The notes under the pieces are model-generated. The model did not search any database and was not told where the DNA came from. It worked only from the letters and a program-made list of their open reading frames with translations. Of a stretch of DNA of 64,000 bases, positions 24,793-35,140 are shown piece by piece. Source of the stretch: an uncultured Paracoccaceae bacterium (lineage in GTDB: Bacteria; Pseudomonadota; Alphaproteobacteria; Rhodobacterales; Rhodobacteraceae); assembly GCA_947492585.1 (NCBI GenBank), contig CANLND010000010.1:97708-161707 (forward strand), written 5' to 3'. The stretch's first letter is position 1. Every line of letters starts with the position of its first letter. Made by a program: the position numbers and the translations under genes.

Positions 24793-27117
24793 TCAGGCTG
24801 AGACCTTGCCCTGTTCCAGTTGCTGATGCACGGTTTCTGTCAACTGGTTCAACGAGAATGGCTTGGGCAAGAAGGTGGAATTTGGAACATCCGGTTCCTG
24901 ATCGTCAAATGCACCCTCGGCATAACCGGACATGAACACCACCCGCGTATCCGGGCGTGATTTCAGTGCCTCACGGACCCAGCTGGGCCCGTCCATGCCG
25001 GGCATGACCACATCGGTTACAAACACGTCAACATGCAGCGATGGGTCCTCTAGCGTTTCCAGCGCGTCCTCGGCGGACTCAGCTTCAAGAACGGTATAGC
25101 CGCGCATGCGCAGCGCCCGTGATGCAAAAGCACGTACGGGCGCTTCGTCTTCGACCAGCAGAACAACGCCATCGCCGTGGTTTGGCGCCGCGTCAGTGGG
25201 TTTTTCAGCTTTTGGCGCGTCGACTTCGGGTTGGGCGCGATACACCGGGAAGTACAAGGTGAACTGTGTGCCCTGCCCTTTGACCGAGTCCACAAAGATA
25301 AAGCCGCCCGTCTGTTTGATGATGCCATAGGCTGTCGAAAGCCCAAGCCCAGTGCCTTCACCGGTCCGTTTGGTGGTGTAGAAGGGTTCAAATACCTTCT
25401 CTAGCCGGTCCACATCAATACCAACGCCTTCGTCGGACACTTTGATGGTGACCCAGTCCCCTTCGGGCACCACGGTGCGGTTGCGCTTTAGCGCTTTTTG
25501 CAGCTGCACAACCTCGGTTTCCACCCGGATTTCACCGCCTTGCGGCATCGCGTCACGTGCGTTCACCACAAGGTTCATCAGCACCTGTTCCAGTTGCCGT
25601 TTGTCAGCACGGATGTTTTTCATCACCGGATCATGGCTCAACGTCAGGGTGACTTTTTCACCCACGAGACGGTTCAACAGATGGGTCAGATCAGACAGGG
25701 TGTCACGTACATCCAAGACTTCGGGTTGCAGCGTCTGTTTGCGCGAGAACGCCAGAAGCTGGCTGACCAAAGCTGCCGCGCGGTTGGCATTTTCGTGGAT
25801 CTGTATCAGGTCTCCATAGTCCTGATCACCCTGATCGTGGCGCAGCAATAACAGATCGCAATGGCCAGAAATGGCGGTCAGCAGGTTGTTGAAATCATGC
25901 GCAACACCGCCTGCCAGCTGGCCAATCGCCTGCATCTTCTGGCTTTGCACAAACTGCGCTTCCAGTGTTTTCAGTTCGGTTGCATCGTTCAGAACCGCAA
26001 TGAGCGTCGGCTCTCCGTCCTCAACCACACGGGTGAGCGTGACCTGCACAAACACCTCTTTGTCGCGTCGCGAAATCCGCAGGAATTCCGACTTGTGCGG
26101 GGCGATGCCCTTGGCGGTGTCTTCCAGCCAGTCGGCCATCGGGCGGCCAAGACCCTCCATCAGCTGACCCAATTTAATGTTGTCGCAGGACGCGACCCCT
26201 AACAGGTTCAACGCCAGTCGGTTGACCGAGAGAATTTCGCCATTGGGGGCCACTTTGATAAAGGGCACAGGCAGTTTTTCAAAACTTGTCTGGCCGCCGG
26301 AGAATTCGGTTTCGTCCAGTTCCGTAAGATACAGATCCGTGCGCCCCTGCCCGCGCTCGTGCAGTGCAACAGCAACCTGCACCGGCCCGTTGCGGGTATT
26401 GAGCGTGTGGACCTGTCCGGTGTCCGCGGGCATATCGTTAAACAGGCGATCCGCGGATTTGAGCCGCTCACCGATCAAACTGCGCGCGGCTTCATTCATA
26501 AACAGAACCGCCCCGCCCCGCCCAACGGTGAGCATTGGAATGGAAACAGCCTCGGCGTTGCGTCCGGCCTTGCCGCGCTCCGCAACGTCTTCGATGCGCC
26601 ATAGCAGACTACCAGACGCCATTTGATGCACCGCAAGCCGGACCTGTCCCCGTCGGGTCACGATGTCTTCGCGGGCGGACCCTTCGGAGCGTGCAAGGCT
26701 TTTGAGGCGAAACAAAACCGCTGCTGGATTGGCCAGAACAGACCGCAGCGCCGCCCCCAATGTGCCTTTGTCAGCGCCCTGAAACCGTTGCACCGCGGCC
26801 TGATTGCACGCGTGCACCACGCCATCTTCGTCGGTGACAAAACAAGGCGTGGCGTCATTTTCAATGAAGCTTGTTAAAAGCTCGGAGGCCATAGCACGTG
26901 TGCGTTGGCGCGCGCGCGTTTGCACAACCATAAAGCCAGACACCAAAGTCAGCGTCAGTCCGACCGCGCTGAGACCGCGCCCCACCCAATCTGCCAAAGG
27001 CATCAGGGCGGGGGTTGCCAGCAACAGGGCCGAGACGGCGGCTGTTGCCATGAGCCGGGAGTATTCCGGTGAAAAAATGCGCAGGTCTGGCACGCTTGAA
27101 TTCTGGCGACCGATCAT
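24793..27117 (-). CDS. cckA: Hybrid histidine kinase CckA
   Basis: A 774-residue hybrid kinase: two membrane segments (about 22-44 and 48-66), a PAS region (about 78-180 and again 283-385), the HisKA H-box with H407 (AGGVAHDFN), the ATPase domain (NLVVNARDAM, then DEGVGI and GEGTGLGLSTAYG) and a C-terminal receiver whose phosphoacceptor is D702 (VFVTDVVMPGMDG). This architecture and the H-box sequence are those of CckA, the kinase/phosphatase that feeds ChpT and then CtrA. In Roseobacter species this pathway controls motility, gene transfer agents and heterogeneity rather than an essential cell cycle. A CtrA-type site precedes the gene. Confidence 0.96.
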   Translation of the reverse strand: MIGRQNSSVPDLRIFSPEYSRLMATAAVSALLLATPALMPLADWVGRGLSAVGLTLTLVSGFMVVQTRARQRTRAMASELLTSFIENDATPCFVTDEDGVVHACNQAAVQRFQGADKGTLGAALRSVLANPAAVLFRLKSLARSEGSAREDIVTRRGQVRLAVHQMASGSLLWRIEDVAERGKAGRNAEAVSIPMLTVGRGGAVLFMNEAARSLIGERLKSADRLFNDMPADTGQVHTLNTRNGPVQVAVALHERGQGRTDLYLTELDETEFSGGQTSFEKLPVPFIKVAPNGEILSVNRLALNLLGVASCDNIKLGQLMEGLGRPMADWLEDTAKGIAPHKSEFLRISRRDKEVFVQVTLTRVVEDGEPTLIAVLNDATELKTLEAQFVQSQKMQAIGQLAGGVAHDFNNLLTAISGHCDLLLLRHDQGDQDYGDLIQIHENANRAAALVSQLLAFSRKQTLQPEVLDVRDTLSDLTHLLNRLVGEKVTLTLSHDPVMKNIRADKRQLEQVLMNLVVNARDAMPQGGEIRVETEVVQLQKALKRNRTVVPEGDWVTIKVSDEGVGIDVDRLEKVFEPFYTTKRTGEGTGLGLSTAYGIIKQTGGFIFVDSVKGQGTQFTLYFPVYRAQPEVDAPKAEKPTDAAPNHGDGVVLLVEDEAPVRAFASRALRMRGYTVLEAESAEDALETLEDPSLHVDVFVTDVVMPGMDGPSWVREALKSRPDTRVVFMSGYAEGAFDDQEPDVPNSTFLPKPFSLNQLTETVHQQLEQGKVSA

Positions 27118-27166
27118 TCCGGCTCCGTAGCTTTTCTAATGATGCTTCATAACTCGATACTCTAGG

Positions 27167-27181
27167 TTAAGGATGCGTTAA
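27167..27181 (-). promoter_or_regulatory. CtrA-type site upstream of cckA
   Basis: TTAA-N7-TTAA (TTAAGGATGCGTTAA) is a perfect match to the CtrA full-site consensus, 49 bases before the cckA start codon. A CtrA site here would let the regulator control its own kinase. Confidence 0.7.
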
Positions 27182-27214
27182 TTTTTGTAAAAAACACATC
27201 AAAAGTTAACCGTT

Positions 27215-28384
27215 TCAAACGCGACGGGTCAGCAGCGCGACAAAAAAGCCATCTGCCCCGTCTTGGACCAGCCAGGACGATGACGACATCAGTTCCCATT
27301 CAGGGTTTTCCTGAACAAAACGAGCAACTTGGTCGTCATTCTCCACCCGAAGCATGGAACAGGTCGCATAGGCCAGAACGCCGGCCTCCCCCACGAGGGC
27401 CGCAGCCGTTTCCAAAACCTCGGCCTGTGTCTCCACCAGAGCCGCCAGTTTTTCTTCGGTCAGGCTCCATTTGCCTTCGGGCGCGCGGCGCCAGCTGCCA
27501 GAACCGGAGCATGGGGCATCACAGAAAACCAGATCAAACGGGCCGTGTTCGTCAAGATCATCTGTGGCGAGTTGAGCGATATGAACGCCTGCACGCTCGG
27601 CGCGCGGGGCCAGATCCTTCATGCGATTGGGGTTCACATCATGTGCAGCAACCGTGCACCCCTTGTGCACCGCCATGGCAAGCGCCTTGCCACCTCCGCC
27701 CGCGCAATAATCAAGGATATGCATGCCGGCTTCGAGCGGCAGCGCGTCTACCACCGCTTGGCTGGCGGCATCCTGTAGTTCCACCAAACCATCGGCATAG
27801 GTCAGTGAATTGCGGATCTTGCGGGTGCCTTCGGTGACGTTCAGCGCCGCTGATGCAATGTCGAGACGTTCGGTCTGGATGCCTTCTTCGGCCAGATCGG
27901 CCTGCGCCTGCGCCACAGAATTGGCACGGGTGTTGACCCGCAGATGCACTGGCGCGCGGTGGCGCAGGGCCTGGGCTGCGTCGGTGGCTTTGTCGCCGAG
28001 GCTGTCGGTGAACTGGGGCCAGAGCCAATCTGGCATGTCGTTCTGTTCGGCTTCGCCCATGTCTGGAATGGGGGCAACCAATTCGTGGTCTTCCAATGCG
28101 GTGGGGCCATAGCCCGCGCCGGTGAAGACGTCAGCCGGGTCCTGACCGTCCTGGCGCAGACCGCCAAGGATCAGGCCGCGTCCAGTTTCGCTGCCGCCAA
28201 GGGCGGCGCGGGTGCGCCAGCATCGCAGGGCACTAAAGACGTGATCCCGCACCGCTGCGCGGTCCTTGGACCCTGCAAAGCGGCTGCCACGCGCCCAGGA
28301 GGTCAGTGCCTGTTCGGCTGCCGCCCCGTCGATGACGCGATCCAGAATTTCAATGGCCGCCTGCAGGCGGGCGGCGGGGGTCAT
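27215..28384 (-). CDS. rsmB: RsmB-type 16S rRNA cytosine methyltransferase
   Basis: A 389-residue SAM-dependent methyltransferase of the RsmB/NOP family that methylates C967 of 16S rRNA at C5. The N-terminal 130 residues match the NusB-like RNA-binding domain seen in RsmB. The methyltransferase core has SAM-binding HILDYCAGGGGKALAMA, DAPCSGSGSWRRAP with the first catalytic cysteine, and YATCSM with the second. The gene begins with an ATG preceded by TTGGAG. It follows guaB on the same strand with a terminator between them. Confidence 0.9.
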   Translation of the reverse strand: MTPAARLQAAIEILDRVIDGAAAEQALTSWARGSRFAGSKDRAAVRDHVFSALRCWRTRAALGGSETGRGLILGGLRQDGQDPADVFTGAGYGPTALEDHELVAPIPDMGEAEQNDMPDWLWPQFTDSLGDKATDAAQALRHRAPVHLRVNTRANSVAQAQADLAEEGIQTERLDIASAALNVTEGTRKIRNSLTYADGLVELQDAASQAVVDALPLEAGMHILDYCAGGGGKALAMAVHKGCTVAAHDVNPNRMKDLAPRAERAGVHIAQLATDDLDEHGPFDLVFCDAPCSGSGSWRRAPEGKWSLTEEKLAALVETQAEVLETAAALVGEAGVLAYATCSMLRVENDDQVARFVQENPEWELMSSSSWLVQDGADGFFVALLTRRV

Positions 28385-28432
28385 GCCCCGGCTCCAATAG
28401 TATATACGGCCATTGCTGGTCTCCTTGGGTCG

Positions 28433-28467
28433 AAAAATAATGCGCCCGCCGCAACATGCGACGGGCG
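28433..28467 (-). terminator. Likely terminator between guaB and rsmB
   Basis: A 10-position stem with one mismatch (CGCCCGTCGC / GCGGCGGGCG on the minus strand), loop ATGTT, then a U-rich run interrupted by two bases. It lies just downstream of the guaB stop. Confidence 0.65.
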
Positions 28468-28489
28468 TTTTGTCAGCGGTGCGCGCAGT

Positions 28490-29974
<1,485 letters not shown>

Positions 29975-30044
29975 CTATTGCATAGTTTCACAAGAGGGAA
30001 AAGGGTTGGAAGGTGAGAAAAAACAAAATCTTTGCAGGTGTCGT

Positions 30045-30116
30045 TTGACAAAGAATGACGTGCTTGGGCGTCAAAGTGACGTCACATGGCTTTCGCTTTG
30101 AAAAAAACTGCATATT
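30045..30116 (+). promoter_or_regulatory. Promoter region with an operator-like repeat for the 30153 gene
   Basis: A TTGACA (30045-30050) is followed by TGACG (30056-30060) and CGTCA (30069-30073), an inverted pair with an 8-base spacer, and then by the 10-base palindrome GTGACGTCAC (30076-30085). A CATATT at 30111-30116 could be a -10. Three TGACG/CGTCA elements in 30 bases suggest a regulator bound here; which family is unknown. Confidence 0.4.
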
Positions 30117-30152
30117 CTCTTGCGCAAACCGCGAACAATTGAGGCAGCGCCT

Positions 30153-32201
30153 ATGACCACCGATCCGCTTGTTGTGTTCACCCCGTCTGGCAAACGTGGG
30201 CATTTTCCCGTGGGCACACCTGTGCTGACGGCCGCGCGCCAGTTGGGGGTGGATTTGGATTCCGTCTGCGGCGGGCGTGGGATTTGCTCAAAATGTCAGA
30301 TCACGCCGTCGTATGGTGAATTTTCAAAACACGGTGTGACCGTTGCCAATGACGCGCTGAGCGCCTGGAACAAAGTGGAGCAGCGCTATGAGGACAAGCG
30401 CGGGTTAACGCCGGGGCGCCGTCTGGGGTGTCAGGCCACCGTTCAGGGGGATGTGGTGATCGACGTGCCGCCCGAAAGCCAGGTGCACAAACAAGTGGTG
30501 CGCAAACGGGCTGAGGCGCGCGACATCACCATGAATCCCTCGACACGTCTGGTCTATGTTGAGGTCGAAGAACCCGACATGCACGAGCCGTCGGGTGACA
30601 TGGAGCGACTGATCGAAGCGTTGGATAAACAGTGGGATATCAAGGGCGTAAAGACCGACCTTCATATCCTTCATCAGTTGCAACAGAACCTGCGCACAGG
30701 CAATTGGAAGGTGACGGTGGCCGTGCATATGGGGGATGCTGCGCTGGCGCCCAAGATCATGCACATCTGGCCGGGATATTATGAAGGCACAATTTACGGT
30801 CTGGCGGTGGATCTGGGTTCGACCACCATTGCCGCGCATTTGTGTGATCTGAAAACCGGCGAGGTTGTCGCCTCGTCCGGTATTATGAACCCGCAGATCC
30901 GGTTTGGCGAAGACCTGATGAGCCGGGTGTCATATGCAATGATGAACAAGGGTGGCGATCTTGAAATGACGCAGGCGGTGCGCGAAGGCATGAACGCCTT
31001 GTTCACCCAGATCTCTACTGAAGCAGAGATCGATAAGGCCTTGATTGTAGACGCTGTTTTCGTGTGCAACCCGGTGATGCACCATCTGTTCCTTGGCATT
31101 GATCCGTTTGAACTGGGACAGGCGCCCTTTGCGCTGGCCACGTCCAATGCGCTCGCGCTGCGGGCGGTTGAATTGGACTTGAACATCCACCCGGCCGCGC
31201 GGGTTTATCTGCTGCCCTGTATCGCGGGCCATGTCGGCGCTGACGCCGCTGCGGTGGCCCTGTCGGAGGCGCCGGACAAATCTGACGATCTGGTGCTGGT
31301 TGTCGATGTGGGAACAAACGCCGAGATCTTATTGGGAAATAAAGAAAAAGTTCTGGCATGCTCGTCTCCAACCGGGCCTGCATTCGAAGGCGCGCAGATC
31401 ACCAGTGGCCAACGGGCGGCACCGGGGGCGATTGAACGGGTTGAGATCGACCCGATAAGTAAAGAGCCGAGATTCCGGGTGATCGGATCGGAACTGTGGT
31501 CGGATGAGGAAGGGTTTGATCTGTCGATCGCTGCGTCGGGGATCACCGGAATTTGTGGTTCTGGTATCATCGAAGCGATTGCGGAAATGCGGATTGCCGG
31601 GCTTTTGGATGCTTCGGGCCTGATTGGATCTGCTGAACAAACCGGGACAAACCGCTGTGTTCAGGACGGGCGCACCAATTCATATGTGCTGTGGGATGGG
31701 TCGCCCGACGGAGGGCCAAAGATCACCGTGACCAACCCAGATATTCGCGCCATTCAGATGGCGAAGGCGGCGCTGTATTCCGGCGCACGGCTTTTGATGG
31801 ATAAATTTGGTGTCGATACAGTGGATCGCGTGGTGCTGGCCGGGGCCTTTGGGGCGCATATTTCAGCCAAACACGCGATGGTGCTGGGGATGATCCCCGA
31901 TTGCGAAATTGAAAAGGTGACCTCGGCGGGCAACGCAGCTGGGACCGGGGCGCGTATTGCCTTGCTGAACACCCAAGCCCGCACTGAGATCGAGGAAACC
32001 GTCCGTCGGATCGAAAAGATCGAAACCGCGATTGAGCCCCGGTTTCAGGAGCATTTTGTCAATGCCTCGGCCATTCCAAACTCTGCGGAACCCTTCCCTA
32101 TTCTGGCATCTGTGGTGACGCTGCCGGAGGTGAATTTCAACACAGGTGGCGGCGACAATGATGAGGCTGGCGGCCGTCGCCGCCGTCGTCGTCGCGGATA
32201 A
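30153..32201 (+). CDS. Ferredoxin-domain ASKHA protein, corrinoid-activation (RACo) type
   Basis: A 682-residue protein of the DUF4445 family that reactivates cobalamin methyltransferase systems by ATP-driven reduction of cob(II)alamin. The N-terminal [2Fe-2S] ferredoxin domain has C39, C45, C48 and C93. A linker precedes the ASKHA ATPase part, with LAVDLGSTTIAAHL near 215-230, VDVGTNAEILLG near 390-400 and GSGIIEAIAEM near 475. The C-terminus ends in GGRRRRRRRG, a run of seven arginines that is unusual for the family and could contact nucleic acid or membranes. I use the ATG at 30153. No other corrinoid gene is adjacent; an MttB-like gene lies 25 kb away. Confidence 0.9.
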   Translation: MTTDPLVVFTPSGKRGHFPVGTPVLTAARQLGVDLDSVCGGRGICSKCQITPSYGEFSKHGVTVANDALSAWNKVEQRYEDKRGLTPGRRLGCQATVQGDVVIDVPPESQVHKQVVRKRAEARDITMNPSTRLVYVEVEEPDMHEPSGDMERLIEALDKQWDIKGVKTDLHILHQLQQNLRTGNWKVTVAVHMGDAALAPKIMHIWPGYYEGTIYGLAVDLGSTTIAAHLCDLKTGEVVASSGIMNPQIRFGEDLMSRVSYAMMNKGGDLEMTQAVREGMNALFTQISTEAEIDKALIVDAVFVCNPVMHHLFLGIDPFELGQAPFALATSNALALRAVELDLNIHPAARVYLLPCIAGHVGADAAAVALSEAPDKSDDLVLVVDVGTNAEILLGNKEKVLACSSPTGPAFEGAQITSGQRAAPGAIERVEIDPISKEPRFRVIGSELWSDEEGFDLSIAASGITGICGSGIIEAIAEMRIAGLLDASGLIGSAEQTGTNRCVQDGRTNSYVLWDGSPDGGPKITVTNPDIRAIQMAKAALYSGARLLMDKFGVDTVDRVVLAGAFGAHISAKHAMVLGMIPDCEIEKVTSAGNAAGTGARIALLNTQARTEIEETVRRIEKIETAIEPRFQEHFVNASAIPNSAEPFPILASVVTLPEVNFNTGGGDNDEAGGRRRRRRRG

Positions 32202-32273
32202 AATTGGTGCGGGTCAGGTGGTTTTGTCTGCTTGACCCGCCCGGTCGAATTGGATACCCAACGTGCTACGGAC

Positions 32274-32347
32274 GCGGGTATGGTGAAAAGGTATCACGGC
32301 AGCTTCCCAAGCTTTAGTTACGAGTTCGATTCTCGTTACCCGCTCCA
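32274..32347 (+). tRNA. tRNA-Gly(CCC)
   Basis: A 74-base cloverleaf with acceptor GCGGGTA/TACCCGC, D stem GTGA/TCAC, T stem ACGAG/CTCGT, and encoded CCA. The anticodon loop TTCCCAA gives CCC. The anticodon stem GCAGC against GCTTT has a wobble and one mismatch, weaker than in the other tRNAs here. It decodes GGG and probably GGA-poor contexts need other tRNAs. Confidence 0.9.
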
Positions 32348-32575
32348 AATTTTCTCATGTAGATCTGTAGTATACCTGCCCGTTTGAGGCCGTATCCTTT
32401 GGTCTGTGCTGCACGTCTGCCATGGTGAGTGTGACATCGTAAAATCGTAGAAAATCAAATAAGTGTGATGCATCCGCAACGTTTTGATCACGTCTGGCGT
32501 TGGGTGTTTCTGTCAAGTTTGCGCGGCGCGTTTGGCACAGTACACGCGGAGTGAATTGATCAATTGAATGAGACT
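32348..32575. other. Intergenic region after tRNA-Gly
   Basis: About 230 bases with no gene and no clear terminator. It is moderately AT-rich and likely carries the promoter of the lipoprotein gene. Confidence 0.4.
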
Positions 32576-32959
32576 ATGATGGCATTTTCCAAGATACCCG
32601 CGCTGGTCGCGGTTGCTGCGTTGACAGTTGGCGCCTGCACCAAAGGCCCCGATAAGATCGAGGCGACCTATGTCAGCCCCAGCACCTTTGATGGGCGTTC
32701 CTGTTCTAAACTGATGTCTGAGCGCAACGCCATTGTATCGCGTTTGAACAGCCTGACCGAGCAGCAGCAAAGCGCGGCCAGAACCGATGCGGTTGCCACT
32801 GGTGTTGCCTTGGTTCTGTTCTGGCCAGCGGCCTTTGCGCTTGGTGCGACCAAAGACAATGCAACGGCGCTGTCGTCGGCCAAAGGCAACTACGACGCGA
32901 TCACTACAAAAATGCAGCAGCAAGGCTGTGCAGTGCCCGAGGCAACAGAGACAAGCTGA
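32576..32959 (+). CDS. Small lipoprotein with a membrane segment
   Basis: A 127-residue protein with a lipoprotein signal peptide and lipobox ending at C21 (LTVGAC). The mature part starts TKGPDKIEATYV, has a Cys-Ser-Lys stretch near residue 43, and a hydrophobic run (VALVLFWPAAFALG) near 81-94 that could be a second membrane contact. I use the ATG at 32576; a TTG four codons upstream and an ATG one codon later are possible. Family not recognised. Confidence 0.72.
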   Translation: MMAFSKIPALVAVAALTVGACTKGPDKIEATYVSPSTFDGRSCSKLMSERNAIVSRLNSLTEQQQSAARTDAVATGVALVLFWPAAFALGATKDNATALSSAKGNYDAITTKMQQQGCAVPEATETS

Positions 32960-33046
32960 TCTTGTACATGCTGGGGGCGCAGATGATGTTGTTTGTGCCC
33001 CCGCGTTACCTCTTGGCCTGGGTGTCCTTGCACGGTAGCACAGGGT

Positions 33047-33523
33047 ATGACCCTCCTGTTTCACACCCCGCTTTCTCCTGATCAGCAACTTCAGCATGGC
33101 ATCGATGTGCCGCAAACCCTTGCGATGGCAGATCGGGTGCGGTTCTCTGAATTGGACATCCTGAACCATGTGAACAACAAGGCCTATCTGGACTGGTTCG
33201 AAGTCTCGCGCGTGGCCTATTTCAACCAATTCTGCGCCCCGCATTTTGCCGATGGCCCTGCCCCACGCAATGTGCTGCGCAATGCGGATGTGCATTACGT
33301 CAAAGAGATGCAATTGGATGAAACGTATATTGCGACCACGCAAGTGGTGTCGTTTCGGCGCACGTCCTATGTGTTTGAACAGCAAATCTGGTCCACCGAT
33401 CTGCGGTGCCGAATGCGCGGCGTGATGGTTTTGCGCAGCCCGGATGGCGGATCAGGCTATCCGTTTCCAGACAGCCTGATCGAATTTTGGCGCCACAACG
33501 AAGGCGCTCAGCACGAGGCTTAG
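33047..33523 (+). CDS. Acyl-CoA thioesterase (4HBT hotdog family)
   Basis: A 158-residue hotdog-fold thioesterase. RVRFSELDILNHVNNKAYLDWFEVSR contains the 4HBT signature with the catalytic Asp and the N-H-V-N-N motif, and RRTSYVFEQQIW matches the second conserved strand. I use the ATG at 33047 after CAGGG. The last base of its TAG stop is the only part not shared with the stop of the convergent pgi gene. Confidence 0.9.
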   Translation: MTLLFHTPLSPDQQLQHGIDVPQTLAMADRVRFSELDILNHVNNKAYLDWFEVSRVAYFNQFCAPHFADGPAPRNVLRNADVHYVKEMQLDETYIATTQVVSFRRTSYVFEQQIWSTDLRCRMRGVMVLRSPDGGSGYPFPDSLIEFWRHNEGAQHEA

Positions 33524-35124
33524 GCGCGTTTTAGCACATAGTCCAATAGCGCGGCAGTTGAGCCATCTTTGTCCGTCGCGCTGACGTCACCTTTGATCAG
33601 GGGAGCAAGGGAACTGGCCAGCTCTTTGCCCAGTTCAACGCCCCATTGATCATATGAGTTTAGCCCCAGAATGGCCCCTTCGACAAAGACGCGGTGTTCA
33701 TACAGCGCGATGATCTGGCCAAGCACATGAGGTGTCAGCTGCGGGTAGATCAAGGTGGTCGAGGGGCGATTGCCCGCAAAGACCCGGTGGCGTGCTTGCC
33801 GTTCCAGTTCATCGCCGCTGAGACCTTTTGCGGCCATCATATCGCGTGCAGTGTCTAGTGAGCGGCCGCACATCAGGGCTTCGGACTGGGCCAGACAATT
33901 AGCAACCAACAGCTGGTGGTGGTGGTGTAGATCGGGTTCGTGGCCTTTGGCGGCGACCATGAATTCACAAGGCACGACGCCCGTGCCTTGGTGGATCAGC
34001 TGATAAAAGGCATGCTGGCCATTGGTGCCGGGTTCGCCCCAGACAATGGGACCAGACACGTAGTCCAGACTGCTGCCATCCATGGCGACGGATTTGCCGT
34101 TGCTCTCCATCTCCAGTTGCTGGAAATAAGCGGCCAGACGTGACAGACGCTGATCATACGGCAGGACCGCGCGGCTGGGATGGCCGCAGATCTGGTGGTG
34201 CCACAGGCCAACAAGCGCCAGCATCAATGGCATATTGTCGGCGCCAGTTGCGGTGCAGAAATGATCGTCCATTGCCTTGCCGCCGGCAAGGAAGGCCGCG
34301 AAATTTTCTGGACCAACCGCGATCATCAGGCTGAGCCCAATTGGCCCCCACATCGAATAGCGGCCTCCGACCCAGTCTTCAAAGCCAAAGACCTGTTCGG
34401 CTGGGATGCCAAAGGCTGCGGTTTTGTCTTCGGCTGTTGAGAGCGCCAGAAACTGTTTGCCGCTGTCGCCGCCACCCTGCACCATCCAATCGCGCGCGGT
34501 CTGCGCATTGGTCATGGTTTCAATGGTGGTAAAGGTTTTCGACGCAACGATCACCAAAGTAGTTTTAGGATCAAGGTCTTGCAGCTTGTCGTTGATGTCC
34601 GCGCCGTCAACGTTTGACACAAAATGGCAGCGGGGGCCATCGTGATACGGGGCCAGTGCCAGCGTGGCCATTGCCGGGCCGAGGTCGGATCCGCCGATGC
34701 CGATGTTGACCACATCGGTGATTGTTCCGCCTTCGCCGGTAAACGCGCCCGAACGGATGCGCGTGGCGATGTCATTCATACGGTCGAGCGTGGCGCGCAG
34801 GTCGGGGCGAATGTCTGCGCCGTCGACCATCAGGGGCGCGCCATCAGGATCGCGCAGGGCCGTGTGCAATACAGCGCGGCCTTCGGTGTCGTTGATGGGC
34901 TGACCTGCAAACATTGCATCGCGGTAAGCGCTGACGCCACGGGTGTTGGCCAGATCAAGAAGAGCGGCGCGGATGTCCGTATCGATCTGAGTTTTGGAAT
35001 AGTCCAGATGAAGATCCCCGAGGGCGACGCTAAAATCGGCGGCGCGGTCGTTTTGGGCATCGAACAGATCAAGGATCTTGCGATCCTTTATAGCGGCGTG
35101 TTGGGTTTTGAGGGTCTCAAACAT
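33520..35124 (-). CDS. pgi: Glucose-6-phosphate isomerase
   Basis: A 534-residue enzyme that interconverts glucose-6-phosphate and fructose-6-phosphate. VVNIGIGGSDLGPAM holds the sugar-phosphate loop, VVIASKTFTTIETM a second phosphate motif, and DGSSLDYVSGPIVWGEPGTNGQHAF the catalytic Glu region, with the His in HQGTGVVPCEF. I use the ATG at 35124 after GGAG. It follows pgl by 16 bases, so the two share a transcript. Its stop codon overlaps that of the convergent thioesterase gene. Confidence 0.97.
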   Translation of the reverse strand: MFETLKTQHAAIKDRKILDLFDAQNDRAADFSVALGDLHLDYSKTQIDTDIRAALLDLANTRGVSAYRDAMFAGQPINDTEGRAVLHTALRDPDGAPLMVDGADIRPDLRATLDRMNDIATRIRSGAFTGEGGTITDVVNIGIGGSDLGPAMATLALAPYHDGPRCHFVSNVDGADINDKLQDLDPKTTLVIVASKTFTTIETMTNAQTARDWMVQGGGDSGKQFLALSTAEDKTAAFGIPAEQVFGFEDWVGGRYSMWGPIGLSLMIAVGPENFAAFLAGGKAMDDHFCTATGADNMPLMLALVGLWHHQICGHPSRAVLPYDQRLSRLAAYFQQLEMESNGKSVAMDGSSLDYVSGPIVWGEPGTNGQHAFYQLIHQGTGVVPCEFMVAAKGHEPDLHHHHQLLVANCLAQSEALMCGRSLDTARDMMAAKGLSGDELERQARHRVFAGNRPSTTLIYPQLTPHVLGQIIALYEHRVFVEGAILGLNSYDQWGVELGKELASSLAPLIKGDVSATDKDGSTAALLDYVLKRA

Positions 35125-35140
35125 AGTGTTCTCCAACAGG

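Noticed and set aside
28385..28432. Ten-codon frame overlapping the rsmB start (MAVYTIGAGA)
   Set aside because: It has no ribosome site and lies in the rsmB leader; its overlap with the start codon is probably chance.
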